DNA of 64,000 bases from Mediterraneibacter agrestimuris (GTDB taxonomy: Bacteria > Bacillota > Clostridia > Lachnospirales > Lachnospiraceae). Positions 25,613 through 34,548 of the stretch are shown here, piece after piece. The stretch covers positions 1-64,000 of the forward strand of contig NZ_CALPDG010000012.1 in NCBI RefSeq assembly GCF_943193195.1, given 5' to 3'. A program made the position numbers and the translations under genes. How positions within the stretch are numbered: position 1 is the first letter of the stretch; each line of letters starts with the position of its first letter. Under the pieces are notes generated by a model. That model ran no database searches and was not told the origin of the DNA. It saw only the letters and a list, made by a program, of their open reading frames with translations.

Positions 25613-26590
25613 CACACTCTCCGCCTCAATTATTTCATACCCCAGCATGAGTTGTTTAGATATCACATTTTCCTGTTCTATCATCTCCACCAGCATCTTG
25701 GCCGCTTCTACACCACTTGAACGATAATGCAGATGTGCCGTTGCAAGTGTCGGTGTCACGACTCTTGACATCCGGTTATGCCCGATTCCAGTCACTGCAA
25801 TTTCTTCCGGAATTTGTTTTCCAATCTCTTTCAAGTACATCATAGCCCCCACTGCCAATGAATCCGTCGCACAAAACACTCCATCCAAATCTGGATTCTT
25901 ATTCAGCAGATGCTTCATAGCCTCATAACCGCCTTCCATCACAAAGGGAGCTTCCATCACCATCTGCGGATTTACAGACACTTCATATTTTTCCATAGTA
26001 TCGAAAAAAGCCTTCGTCCGCTGTACTCCCGCCGCTTCATCCTTCAGTGTTACGCCGATATGTCCGATGCGGCGTTTTCCACTATCCAGCAGTTGCTTTA
26101 TCATGGCACGGGCAGCGCCATAGTCATCATGATATACGCAGGCATAATCTTCAAACTTCTGACTGATGATCACAACAGGCACGTCCAGTTTTCTTAACGC
26201 CTCCTTATGTGCCTTATCAAAAACAGAAGCCGAAAATAAAATGCCGTCCACTGGATTGTTATTCAGCAGCTGCAAGTATTCCATTTCCTTTTTCGGATTA
26301 TTCTCTGTATTAGCTAATAACATCTGATAACCTGATTCCGACAGCACTTCGCTGATTCCCGCCGCAACCCTGGCAATAGATTCAGAACTGATTTTGGGCA
26401 AAATCACACCGATGACCTTAGATTTTTTCGTGCGCATAGACTGCGCCTGCTTCGATGGACGATAGCCAGTCTTCTCAATCACTGCTTTAATCCGCTGAAC
26501 CTTTTCCTCGCTTACATAGCCGTCATTCAAATATCTGGAGACAGCGGATACAGATACTTCCGCCATCTTTGCAATTTCTGTAATGGTCAT
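25610..26590 (-). CDS. scrR: LacI-family repressor of the sucrose operon
   Basis: A 326-residue regulator. The HTH is MTITEIAKMAEVSVSAVSRYLNDG, with hinge helix KQAQSMRTKK, followed by a periplasmic-binding-protein fold with VDGILFSASVF and GVFCATDSLAVGAMMYL. Its position just upstream of scrA-scrB on the same strand indicates control of sucrose uptake, with sucrose, sucrose 6-phosphate or fructose as possible inducer. A related operator overlaps its own start codon, suggesting autoregulation. Confidence 0.88.
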   Translation of the reverse strand: MTITEIAKMAEVSVSAVSRYLNDGYVSEEKVQRIKAVIEKTGYRPSKQAQSMRTKKSKVIGVILPKISSESIARVAAGISEVLSESGYQMLLANTENNPKKEMEYLQLLNNNPVDGILFSASVFDKAHKEALRKLDVPVVIISQKFEDYACVYHDDYGAARAMIKQLLDSGKRRIGHIGVTLKDEAAGVQRTKAFFDTMEKYEVSVNPQMVMEAPFVMEGGYEAMKHLLNKNPDLDGVFCATDSLAVGAMMYLKEIGKQIPEEIAVTGIGHNRMSRVVTPTLATAHLHYRSSGVEAAKMLVEMIEQENVISKQLMLGYEIIEAESV

Positions 26591-26603
26591 GATATCGTTT
26601 CCT
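26590..26603 (-). promoter_or_regulatory. Operator-like site C at the scrR start codon
   Basis: TGATATCGTTTCCT on the plus strand, overlapping the ATG and ribosome-binding region of scrR. It shares the TGATATCGTTT core with sites A and B. Confidence 0.5.
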
Positions 26604-26663
26604 CATTTTCTTAGAACTATCTTTATTCTATCACCATCCAGTACTTTGAGGCAATAAAAAAGG

Positions 26664-26691
26664 GGAGCGGTCTGCATTTACGGACCACTCC
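26664..26691 (-). terminator. Terminator of the fucose operon
   Basis: On the minus strand GGAGTGGTC and GACCGCTCC form a stem with one G-T pair, then CCTTTTTTATT. It is 23 bases past the fucU stop. Confidence 0.8.
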
Positions 26692-26713
26692 AGTAAATTT
26701 TGTAAGTATATAT

Positions 26714-27160
26714 TTAATCTACGACAACGCCCTTCTGCAGCATTACATTTGCATAAATTGCTGACTCACCGGTTGCAATAATTGCATAGGCAGTCTTTGC
26801 CTCATCATAAAATGCAAATCTTTCGATATTGCCAATTGCATCTGCTCCGCGTTCGTCATGTTTTGCAACGATTTCTTTGTATGTATCCCAGATCGGTGTC
26901 TCAACCTTGCCTACATCACCTGGCATCAGCTGCATCAGATTTACCGGCTTCTCTACATATGTATCTAATGGGAATACCTGAAGAATTGCGTCCAGGATTT
27001 CTGGTACGCCATGTCCGTCACAGCGGATTACGATACAGTCCTTACCCATAGACTCAGCCGGAAAGTTACCGTCTGCGATAACAATACGGTCACTATGTCC
27101 CATCTCAGCCAGTGTCATAAGAAGTTCTGGGGATAAAATTTTCGGAATACCTTTTAACAT
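26714..27160 (-). CDS. fucU: L-fucose mutarotase FucU
   Basis: A 148-residue RbsD/FucU-family protein that interconverts alpha and beta anomers of L-fucose before isomerisation. MLKGIPKILSPELLMTLAEMGHSDRIVIADGNFP carries the conserved His and Asp. The C-terminal SAIYANVMLQKGVV matches the family. FucU is distinguished from RbsD mainly by the adjacent fucI. AGGAGG lies 8 bases before the ATG. Last gene of the fuc operon. Confidence 0.94.
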   Translation of the reverse strand: MLKGIPKILSPELLMTLAEMGHSDRIVIADGNFPAESMGKDCIVIRCDGHGVPEILDAILQVFPLDTYVEKPVNLMQLMPGDVGKVETPIWDTYKEIVAKHDERGADAIGNIERFAFYDEAKTAYAIIATGESAIYANVMLQKGVVVD

Positions 27161-27208
27161 GATGTCGTCCTCCTAATATTCGTTTAAATTCCTTCTACAT
27201 CTGATATA

Positions 27209-27230
27209 GGAGCGCTCACAAGAGCGCCCC
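27209..27230 (-). other. GC-rich hairpin between fucI and fucU
   Basis: GGAGCGCTC (27209-27217) and GAGCGCCCC (27222-27230) form a 9-bp stem (one G-T) with a 4-base loop. There is no T-run, so it is more likely an mRNA-stability or processing element than a terminator. Confidence 0.6.
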
Positions 27231-27256
27231 TCATCATTTATGTTGTACATATTTGA

Positions 27257-29062
27257 TTATCTGATCGTCTTATACAGCGGTCCATATGCCTGACATGCTC
27301 TGTAATCAGAACCCTCTTTGTCCATACCAAATGCATTCCAGGATGCCGGACGGAAAATCTTCTCTTCCGGTACATTATGCATAGCTACCGGGATTCTCAG
27401 GATAGAGCAAAGTGTAATCAGATCTGCTCCGATATGTCCATAGCTGATCGCACCATGGTTAGCGCCCCAGTTGTTCATAACATCATAAGCTGTCTTGAAT
27501 GCGCCTTCTCCTGTTGTTCTCGGAGCAAACCATGTACATGGCCATGTATAGTCTGTTCTCTTCCACAGAACATCTGTCACTTCGTCTGGAAGGTGTACCG
27601 TCCATCCTTCTGCGATCTGCAGCATCGGTCCCAAATTCTTTACAAGGTTCAGACGAATCATTGTTACAGGCATCTCAGCTTCTGTTACGAATCTGGATGA
27701 GTATCCGCCGCCGCGGAAGTATCCCAGGTCAGCATAATTCCATGTTGTTGCAGCCATGATCGCATCCTGATCTTCTTTTGTTACCTCATACCACGGTTTC
27801 ATTACATGGTTGCCGTCAGCGTCAACAGCCTGACCATTCGCATCCAGACAAGCCGCGCCAGAGTTGATCAAGTGGATAAATCCATCAGCCTCTTTTGCCT
27901 TGCCTTCTAACTTATAACCACCTGCTGCTCTCTCAACAGCCTCCGGGCTCCAGTATGTACGAACGTCTGCAAAAATCTGTGCAGAGTTTGTAAGCAGTTT
28001 ACAGAACATCATTCCAAGTCCGTTCAGTACATCGTTTTCTGTTGCCAGAATGTAAGGCTCTCTTGCTCCGTTCCAATCGAAAGAAGTATTCAGCATAGCC
28101 TCCGGGAAGTCACAGTTCGGATAGAAGTCTGTCCACTGTCTCTGTCCCTGGAATCCAGCTGCCAGCGCATTGTGTCCAACTTTCTCTTCCTCGCATCCTT
28201 CCGGCAGGTTCGGATTGCCGTTCATCAGGTCTTTGATGATACACATCATCTTTACAACAAATTCCCAGTCAGCCTCTTTTGCTTCCGCAGATTTCTGAAG
28301 TTCCTCAGGGTTTTTGTCAAAACCAATTTTACATTTCTCTTTTGTCCATGCAAGAGCTTTTTGATATTCAGCCTCATCATAGATACCTTCTGTCATACGG
28401 CGGATAATCTCTACTTCGTCAACGGATTCTACACGCATGCCAAGGTATTCCTCAATGAATGCCGGATCAATGATAGATCCGCCGATTCCCATACAGATAG
28501 AACCGATCTGCAGGTAAGATTTGCCTCGCATTGTAGCTGCTGCAACTGCTGCTCGTCCGAATCTTAACAGTTTTTCCTTAACATCTTCTGGAATTGTAGT
28601 ATCATCAGCTTCACATACGTCATGTCCATAGATTCCAAATGCCGGAAGCCCCTTCTGTGCGTGTGTAGCCAGTACTGATGCCAGATAAACTGCTCCCGGT
28701 CTTTCAGTTCCGTTAAATCCCCATACAGCTTTAATAGTCATTGGATCCATGTCCATTGTCTCTGCGCCATAGCACCAGCATGGCGTAACTGTCAGAGTAA
28801 TGTCAACACCTTCTTTTTTGAATTTATCTGCACATGCCGCCGCCTCTGCAACACGTCCGATTGTTGTATCAGCGATAACAACCTTAACCGGCTCACCGTT
28901 TGTGTATTTCAGATTCTCTTCAAACAGCTTTGCTGCAGATTTTGCCATGTTCATTGTCTGGTCTTCCAGAGACTCACGAACTTTCAAAGCTCCTCTTCTT
29001 CCATCGATAGTAGGTCTGATTCCGATCACCGGGTAATCACCAATCAATCTTGATTTTGCCAT
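27257..29062 (-). CDS. fucI: L-fucose isomerase
   Basis: A 601-residue Mn-dependent ketol isomerase that converts L-fucose to L-fuculose (and often D-arabinose to D-ribulose). Full-length homology runs from [24 protein letters not shown] to [44 protein letters not shown], the metal-site region [16 protein letters not shown], and the C-terminal [18 protein letters not shown] are all present. Usual length is about 590. AAAGGAGG lies 9 bases before the ATG. It lies between the kinase and fucU genes. Confidence 0.96.
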   Translation of the reverse strand: MAKSRLIGDYPVIGIRPTIDGRRGALKVRESLEDQTMNMAKSAAKLFEENLKYTNGEPVKVVIADTTIGRVAEAAACADKFKKEGVDITLTVTPCWCYGAETMDMDPMTIKAVWGFNGTERPGAVYLASVLATHAQKGLPAFGIYGHDVCEADDTTIPEDVKEKLLRFGRAAVAAATMRGKSYLQIGSICMGIGGSIIDPAFIEEYLGMRVESVDEVEIIRRMTEGIYDEAEYQKALAWTKEKCKIGFDKNPEELQKSAEAKEADWEFVVKMMCIIKDLMNGNPNLPEGCEEEKVGHNALAAGFQGQRQWTDFYPNCDFPEAMLNTSFDWNGAREPYILATENDVLNGLGMMFCKLLTNSAQIFADVRTYWSPEAVERAAGGYKLEGKAKEADGFIHLINSGAACLDANGQAVDADGNHVMKPWYEVTKEDQDAIMAATTWNYADLGYFRGGGYSSRFVTEAEMPVTMIRLNLVKNLGPMLQIAEGWTVHLPDEVTDVLWKRTDYTWPCTWFAPRTTGEGAFKTAYDVMNNWGANHGAISYGHIGADLITLCSILRIPVAMHNVPEEKIFRPASWNAFGMDKEGSDYRACQAYGPLYKTIR

Positions 29063-29082
29063 AATTGCATTCCTCCTTTAAA

Positions 29083-30558
29083 TTAATGAATAAATGTTTT
29101 AAATTTCTCATACGCAGCATCCCACTTATCCGCATCCTGCGGCAGATACTCGTATGTAGTTTCTGAATCTGCTATTATCTGTCTTGCTTCTGCCACATCT
29201 TTAATCTCACCCAGCGCCATAAGCTGAACAGCAATGTTGCCAAGGGCTGTTGCTTCAACCGGACCTGCAACGACTTTTCTTCCCGCAGCCCCTGCGGTCA
29301 TCTGACAGAGCAGCTTACTCTGAATGCCGCCTCCGATCATATTGATGACCGGATAATGTTTGCCTGTACAGGATTCAATCTGTTCCAGCGCATATCTATA
29401 CTTCAATGCCAGGCTCTGGTTGATACAGCACATAATCTCTCCGATTGTCTCCGGTATCTTCTGCCCTGTTCTGCGGCAGAATTCGCGGATACGCTCTGGA
29501 ATATTTCCCGCTGCTACAAACTCCGGTGAATCCGGGTCGATGAAGCTCTGGAACGGCTCTGCTTCCAGCGCCATCTTCTCCAGCTCTCCAAAGGAATACT
29601 CCTGACCCTCACGAATCCACTGTCTTCTGCTCTCTTGCGCAAGCCACAGTCCAATGATATTCTTAAGCAATGTAGTTGTATTACCATATCCGCCTTCGTT
29701 GCTTACATTACACTCCAGCGATTTTTCTCCGATAACCGGTCCGTCAAGTTCTGTACCAAACAGACTCCATGTACCGCAGCTGATAAAGATGAAGTCTTTA
29801 TTCTGCGTCGGTACAGATACAACGGCGCTCTGTGTATCATGACCTGTGATCGCAATTACCTTTGCCGGTTCTACACCTAATTCTTCACAAATCTGCGGTT
29901 TTAATGTCCCTACCACTGTACCGCTCGGCACAATCTCTGGAAGAATCCTCTTCGGAATCTGAAGCGCTTCCAGAATCGGCTCACTCCACTTCTTCGTTCT
30001 TGCATCCAACAGCTGTGTCGTTGCAGCCATTGTATACTCTGCCTTCTTCTCTCCCGTCAGGAAATAGTTGAACAAATCCGGTGTCAGCAGCATCTTGTCT
30101 GCCTTTTCCAGAATCCACGGTCTCTTCTGAACCAGTGCATACAACTGGAAAATGGTATTAAAGTTCTCAAACTGCAGTCCTGTCAGTTCATAAACCTTCT
30201 CTTTCGGTATCGCCTTGAATACCTCATCCTGCATACCAAGTGTTCTGTCATCCCGGTAATGAACCGCACTTTCCAAAAGCGCTCCATGTTCATCCAGAAG
30301 ACCAAAATCCACACCCCATGTATCGATACCGATACTCTCGAAACCGCCTTTTTGTTTCGCTTTTACGATTCCCTGTTTGATTTCAAAGAAATGTCTCAGC
30401 GTATCCCAGTACATTGTATCTCCTAAAATGACCGGGTCATTAGAAAAACGGTGTACTTCTTCCATATGAATCTTGCCGTTCTCCAGACTTCCGAGAATCG
30501 CACGGCCGCTTCCGCCGCCGAAGTCAAATGCAAGAACCTGCTTTTTCGTGTCCCCCAC
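29083..30558 (-). CDS. Rhamnulokinase-type FGGY kinase, likely acting as L-fuculokinase
   Basis: A 491-residue FGGY carbohydrate kinase whose sequence is RhaB-like (LAFDFGGGSGRAILGSLENGKI, SIGIDTWGVDFGLLD, VHYRDDRT, TGHDTQSAV, CGTWSLFGTEL), not E. coli FucK-like. Its place at the head of fucI-fucU, and the absence of rhamnose genes nearby, argue that it phosphorylates L-fuculose at C1. RhaB-type enzymes are related to fuculokinases, and many act on both ketoses. Translation starts at GTG 30558 with AAAGGAGG 7 bases upstream. The 34-bp repeat lies in its leader. Confidence 0.88.
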   Translation of the reverse strand: MGDTKKQVLAFDFGGGSGRAILGSLENGKIHMEEVHRFSNDPVILGDTMYWDTLRHFFEIKQGIVKAKQKGGFESIGIDTWGVDFGLLDEHGALLESAVHYRDDRTLGMQDEVFKAIPKEKVYELTGLQFENFNTIFQLYALVQKRPWILEKADKMLLTPDLFNYFLTGEKKAEYTMAATTQLLDARTKKWSEPILEALQIPKRILPEIVPSGTVVGTLKPQICEELGVEPAKVIAITGHDTQSAVVSVPTQNKDFIFISCGTWSLFGTELDGPVIGEKSLECNVSNEGGYGNTTTLLKNIIGLWLAQESRRQWIREGQEYSFGELEKMALEAEPFQSFIDPDSPEFVAAGNIPERIREFCRRTGQKIPETIGEIMCCINQSLALKYRYALEQIESCTGKHYPVINMIGGGIQSKLLCQMTAGAAGRKVVAGPVEATALGNIAVQLMALGEIKDVAEARQIIADSETTYEYLPQDADKWDAAYEKFKTFIH

Positions 30559-30581
30559 TGCTATGCCTCCTTTCCAATCTC

Positions 30582-30596
30582 ACGTCCGCGGGACGT
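30582..30596. repeat. Short palindrome before the fuc kinase gene
   Basis: ACGTCC, GCG, GGACGT, directly before the 34-bp repeat in the fuc leader. It could be a regulator half-site pair or a small hairpin. Confidence 0.4.
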
Positions 30597-30602
30597 AGAA
30601 TC

Positions 30603-30636
30603 GTTACTGTTCACACCCTACGGGTGCTCCAGTAAC
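30603..30636 (+). mobile_element. 34-bp palindromic repeat, copy 2
   Basis: Identical over all 34 bases to 21726-21759. Ends GTTACTG and CAGTAAC, inner CACCC-TAC-GGGTG hairpin. Flanking 8-mers GTAGAATC (30595-30602) and ATAGAATC (30637-30644) agree at 7 of 8. It lies in the leader or promoter region of the fucose operon. Confidence 0.8.
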
Positions 30637-30674
30637 ATAGAATCATCTTATCTGTTTATAGTATTATTTTATCA

Positions 30675-30704
30675 TTGTATCCCCTTATTTACTTGTGTTA
30701 TAAT
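30675..30704 (+). promoter_or_regulatory. Promoter of the fuc AraC regulator
   Basis: TTGTAT (30675-30680), 18 bp, TATAAT (30699-30704), about 100 bases before the ATG. Confidence 0.65.
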
Positions 30705-30809
30705 GATAAAAAATATAATAATATTCACATATCATCCCCCGATGCTGTACTGGTCTGTGACCGTGCAGCGCGGCGCACGGCTCATGAATGAAGACAAGGA
30801 GCACTGATT

Positions 30810-31655
30810 ATGCAATATATCAACTATCGTGAAAACAGACAGCGCGGAACCGCAGATTTCCCCCTGGAATATCACCATGTATCCCCAACTCATCCCCAAT
30901 ACAACATGGCTATGCACTGGCATGTGGAATTTGAATTTATCAGGATTCTGAAAGGGTCTTTTAAAGTCATCATTGACGATCAGGAATTTTTCGTTCCCGC
31001 CGGTTCTTTTGTTTTTATCCCTGCCGGAGCTCTCCACGAAGGAATCCCCTATGACTGCGAATATGACTGCCTTGTTTTTGATATGAATATGCTCATGAAC
31101 AAAAATGATTCCTGCTGCAAATTTTTACGGAAGATCATTGATCATGAAATAGAAATTCAGTATGTCCACTATGGTTCTTATAATGATTTTCACCAAAGTG
31201 TCTGGACGCTGTTTGATGCGATTTCTTCTAAAAAAGAGGGTTATCAGCTTATGGTACTAGGCGCGCTGTATCAGATAATCGGCATCATATTTTCCGGTGA
31301 ATATTTTCATTCCGTACCAGAACAGCAAAGCCGAAGCCACCGCAAAATTTTGCAGTTAAAACAAGCTCTGGAGTTCATAGAGTCCTCTTATAAGCATCAG
31401 ATTACACTAAAGGAAATGGCGGATTCTGTCAATATGTCCCCAAAATATTTCTGCCGCTTCTTTCAGGATATGACTCACAGAACCCCTGTAGATTACCTTA
31501 ATTATTACCGGATTGAGCGTGCCTGTTATCAGCTTCTGACAACAGACCAGTCTATCACAGAAGTAGCTTATAGCTCCGGCTTCAACGACCTGAGCTATTT
31601 TATCAAGACCTTTAAAAAATATAAGGGTACTACCCCAAAACAATATTTAAGATAA
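30810..31655 (+). CDS. AraC-family regulator, probably of fucose use
   Basis: A 281-residue activator-type regulator. The N-terminal cupin (MHWHVEFEFIRILKGSFKVIIDDQEFFVPAGSFVFIPAGALHEG) should bind a sugar. The C-terminal tandem HTH is ITLKEMADSVNMSPKYFCRFFQDMTHRTPVDYLNYYRIERA, then ITEVAYSSGFNDLSYFIKTFKKYKGTTPKQY. It is divergent from the fuc kinase gene, which is the usual layout for a regulator acting on its neighbour. AAGGAG lies 8 bases before the ATG. The inducer is inferred only from context. Confidence 0.87.
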   Translation: MQYINYRENRQRGTADFPLEYHHVSPTHPQYNMAMHWHVEFEFIRILKGSFKVIIDDQEFFVPAGSFVFIPAGALHEGIPYDCEYDCLVFDMNMLMNKNDSCCKFLRKIIDHEIEIQYVHYGSYNDFHQSVWTLFDAISSKKEGYQLMVLGALYQIIGIIFSGEYFHSVPEQQSRSHRKILQLKQALEFIESSYKHQITLKEMADSVNMSPKYFCRFFQDMTHRTPVDYLNYYRIERACYQLLTTDQSITEVAYSSGFNDLSYFIKTFKKYKGTTPKQYLR

Positions 31656-31681
31656 ACTTTTTACAAAAGTATATCTTAAAT

Positions 31682-31728
31682 AAAGCCAGCCCTCTTTCAA
31701 TTCACCTACAATGAAAGAGTTGGCTTTT
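31682..31728. terminator. Bidirectional terminator between convergent genes
   Basis: AAAGCCA...TCTTTCA pairs with TGAAAGA...TGGCTTT, and a T-run follows on the plus strand. It serves the AraC gene and the convergent gene ending at 31750. Confidence 0.8.
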
Positions 31729-31749
31729 GACCCCAACATCTTATTTACT

Positions 31750-32187
31750 TTAGAAAAGACCAAAAATCTTCTCTCTAAAAGAATTATACAGCGAATCATA
31801 GTCTGTATACTGAATATCTCCATCTTTGAAGCTCTTGCTCCAGACATTGCGGACTCCCTCTGCAATAATCTGTCCATCTTCTCCTGAACAAAGAATACTT
31901 GTGAACACATAATAAATCATAAAGAAATTCAAATCTATCTGTGTTCTTCCATCTATCTTCCCACGCTTATTGGAGAACTTCTGCTCCACTGCCCCTACAA
32001 TACACTTTCCAATCTCTTCTGCAGCCAGTGTCTTATCCGCCGCCTGCGCTGTGTACTCTGCCATTTCTGAAAAAAAGTGTCCGTATTGTGCAAGAAACTC
32101 TTTTGTGTTCTTCTCAAATGTTTTCTTCTTGAGATGCTTGAGCATCTCATCTTTATTATCAAATATTGTTTCAATTCCCTGAAGCAT
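31750..32187 (-). CDS. Protein of unknown function, 145 residues
   Basis: A 145-residue, mainly helical cytoplasmic protein (MLQGIETIFDNKDEMLKHLKKKTFE...SFREKIFGLF) with no signal peptide, membrane helix or catalytic motif that I recognise. AGGAGG lies 6 bases before the ATG, and it has terminators on both sides, so it is a single-gene unit between the fucose and ABC-transport loci. Codon use looks like its neighbours. Function not recognised. Confidence 0.75.
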   Translation of the reverse strand: MLQGIETIFDNKDEMLKHLKKKTFEKNTKEFLAQYGHFFSEMAEYTAQAADKTLAAEEIGKCIVGAVEQKFSNKRGKIDGRTQIDLNFFMIYYVFTSILCSGEDGQIIAEGVRNVWSKSFKDGDIQYTDYDSLYNSFREKIFGLF

Positions 32188-32280
32188 ATAAATCCTCCTG
32201 TGCCTAATGTTTTATAGTATTGATTATACCCCAATTTGAACCGCAATTCTACAACTATATCATAATAGCGTATTAGAAAA

Positions 32281-32312
32281 GACCGGGCAAAATCTGCCCG
32301 GTCTCTTTTTTT
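32281..32312. terminator. Terminator of the first ABC operon
   Basis: GACCGGGCA (32281-32289) and TGCCCGGTC (32295-32303) with a 5-base loop. A T-run follows on the plus strand and TTTT on the minus strand. Confidence 0.88.
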
Positions 32313-32347
32313 ACTAAAACCTCAGATAACGTAAACTCTGTTACGAA

Positions 32348-33487
32348 TTAATCGTAAAGGTTCGGAGCGATATCATCAGCTTCCATGTTATCTGCATTGT
32401 ACCAGTAACCATTCATCGGGATGTCCTCAACGTCTTTTCCGTCACAGATATCTGTCAGAGTGTAGATACATTCATAACCCATCATCAACGGAGACTGTGT
32501 TACAGAACCAAGGAACTGTCCGTTTTTGATTGCTTCTTTCTGAGGAGTACCAGCGTCAAATCCAACACCGACAATTCCCTTTTCCGGATCTGCGGAAAGC
32601 TTGTTCAGTGTATTGTTAGCCTGAATAAGTCCTTCTGCTGTTACCTGATTAGAACCGAAGATAGCGATTGTGTCTTCTTTAGACATGATCTTCTGAGCTT
32701 CTGTAGCTGCAAGGTCAGGTGTTGTCTGCGCCGGAACACCAACTTCAATGATGATTTCAGCCTCAGCTTCATCAACCTTGCCTTCTGCCGCATTTACATA
32801 GAACTCGTTACCAACTACTGCAACCTTCTTTCCTGCACCTGTACACAGCTCAATCATCTTGTCGATGAATCCCTGTCCACGCTGCTGAATGTTCTGAGCT
32901 GTAGCATCCTGGTTAACTTCACCGATACGAACTTTAGCATCTGTTGTGGCTGCTTTGATCTTCTCCTCGATAACCGGGAACATGTTCTCTGCTGCAACGG
33001 CTCCTGCCTGTGCGTTATCTGTAGCTACTGTAGCATATACAGAACCTTCCGGTGCATTGTCAACACCAGTATCAAAACATACAACCGGGATACCAGCATC
33101 TAATGCTGCCTGAAGAGACTTTTCTACAGACTGTGTATCACATGCTGCAAGACCGATTCCATCCGGTTTTTTCTCGATAACATTGTCAAGCATCTGTACC
33201 TGGTCAGCGATATCAGACTCTGTAGCCGGTCCATTGGACTCTGCTGTTACTCCAAGCTCTCCACAAGCCTTTTCGATTCCCTGAACAGCTGCCTGCCAGT
33301 ATGTAGACTGGAAGCTCTTTACGATTACTTCAAAGTGATAATCTTTGCTGTCTCCACCTTCATCTGTTGCCTCTGTTTTTTCTGTTGTTGCGCCTTCGTC
33401 TGTCGTCTTTTCCTCTTTGCCGCCGCAAGCTGCCAGTGAGAATACCATTGCTGTGCTAAGTAAAACAGCTACAAGTTTCTTTTTCAT
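32348..33487 (-). CDS. Sugar ABC transporter substrate-binding lipoprotein (RbsB-like)
   Basis: A 379-residue lipoprotein. The signal peptide KKLVAVLLSTAMVFSLAACGG ends in the lipobox LAAC, and a Thr/Glu/Asp-rich tether follows. The type I periplasmic-binding fold (VIVKSFQSTYWQAAVQGIEKACGELGV, then KPDGIGLAACDTQSVEKSLQAALDAGIPVVCFDTG) is that of the ribose/galactose cluster B group. The ATG at 33487 has AAGGAGG 8 bases upstream; an earlier in-frame ATG would spoil the signal peptide. Last gene of the operon. Substrate could be a pentose, hexose or hexitol. Confidence 0.92.
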   Translation of the reverse strand: MKKKLVAVLLSTAMVFSLAACGGKEEKTTDEGATTEKTEATDEGGDSKDYHFEVIVKSFQSTYWQAAVQGIEKACGELGVTAESNGPATESDIADQVQMLDNVIEKKPDGIGLAACDTQSVEKSLQAALDAGIPVVCFDTGVDNAPEGSVYATVATDNAQAGAVAAENMFPVIEEKIKAATTDAKVRIGEVNQDATAQNIQQRGQGFIDKMIELCTGAGKKVAVVGNEFYVNAAEGKVDEAEAEIIIEVGVPAQTTPDLAATEAQKIMSKEDTIAIFGSNQVTAEGLIQANNTLNKLSADPEKGIVGVGFDAGTPQKEAIKNGQFLGSVTQSPLMMGYECIYTLTDICDGKDVEDIPMNGYWYNADNMEADDIAPNLYD

Positions 33488-33562
33488 TTTGTTTTCCTCC
33501 TTGAAATAAAATGTTTCTATATGAAGTTCTGCTGTGAACATCATACGCTTATTATTATAATA

Positions 33563-34534
33563 TTATTTTTTCTTTTTTACAAGGTCAATCAGTACGGCTG
33601 CAATCAGTACGATACCTGTAAAGATTTGCTGCCAGTTTGCCTGAAGTCCGATAAACGGAAGTCCAACCTTCATCAGACAGATAACAAATACACCAAAGAA
33701 AGTTCCGAGGATCGTTCCAACACCGCCTGATGTAGACACACCGCCTACGATGGCTCCGCCGATCGCGTCAAGCTCGAATCCGGCTCCTGATCCAGGATAA
33801 ATCGTTGCTACATATGCTGCATATGCAACTCCCGCAAGTCCTGCAAACAGACCGCAGATAACATATGCCATCATATGATAAAACTTCACATTTACTCCGG
33901 CAAGCCTGGTTGCCTCTTTGTTACTTCCAATCGCAATGATGTAACGTCCGACTCTTGTGTGATCCAATACAAATGACATAATGATCACAAGTATGATCAC
34001 GGATACAATACCGATCGGAACAATGGTTCCATCCGCCGTAGTAAGCTTAAACAGACTTCTGAATGCACCCTGATCGGACATTGCTGACGGCCATGAGATA
34101 CCCATACCACCGCACAGCGCCGGTCCCAGACCACGCGTGATCATGCAGGTACAAAGTGTTGCCAAAAACGGTGGAAGATCCATGATCGCTACCAGTACAC
34201 CATTCAATATACCAATCAGAATTCCCATCAGAACACATGCAAGAAGTCCGACGCCTACCGGCATTCCCTTATGTACTACAAGGTATCCCCCGATCAGTGC
34301 ATAAGATACAAGTCCTGTACCGATGGACAGGTCTACACCTCCAGTAATCAACGGGAAAGTAACACCAAGCGCCATCAATGTAATATAATATGAAATATCC
34401 AGAACACTTATCACTGTCGGATAAGACCTGAATGTCGGGCTGAGAACACTAAAGAGAATGATCATTGCGATGTTGATTCCCAATACCATTGCCTCTCGCC
34501 CTTTTAATCCGAGAAACTTTTTATTCTTAGTCAT
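33563..34534 (-). CDS. Sugar ABC transporter permease (RbsC-like)
   Basis: A 323-residue permease of the BPD_transp_2 family with about eight to ten helices. Typical motifs are FPLITGGVDLSIGTGLVSYALIGGY and the coupling segment GSNKEATRLAGVNVKFYHMMAYVICGLFAGLAGV. It pairs with the second permease at 36070, giving a heterodimeric channel. Ribosome site GGAGGGGTGAGAAG. It follows the ATPase gene closely. Confidence 0.92.
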   Translation of the reverse strand: MTKNKKFLGLKGREAMVLGINIAMIILFSVLSPTFRSYPTVISVLDISYYITLMALGVTFPLITGGVDLSIGTGLVSYALIGGYLVVHKGMPVGVGLLACVLMGILIGILNGVLVAIMDLPPFLATLCTCMITRGLGPALCGGMGISWPSAMSDQGAFRSLFKLTTADGTIVPIGIVSVIILVIIMSFVLDHTRVGRYIIAIGSNKEATRLAGVNVKFYHMMAYVICGLFAGLAGVAYAAYVATIYPGSGAGFELDAIGGAIVGGVSTSGGVGTILGTFFGVFVICLMKVGLPFIGLQANWQQIFTGIVLIAAVLIDLVKKKK

Positions 34535-34548
34535 CTTCTCACCCCTCC

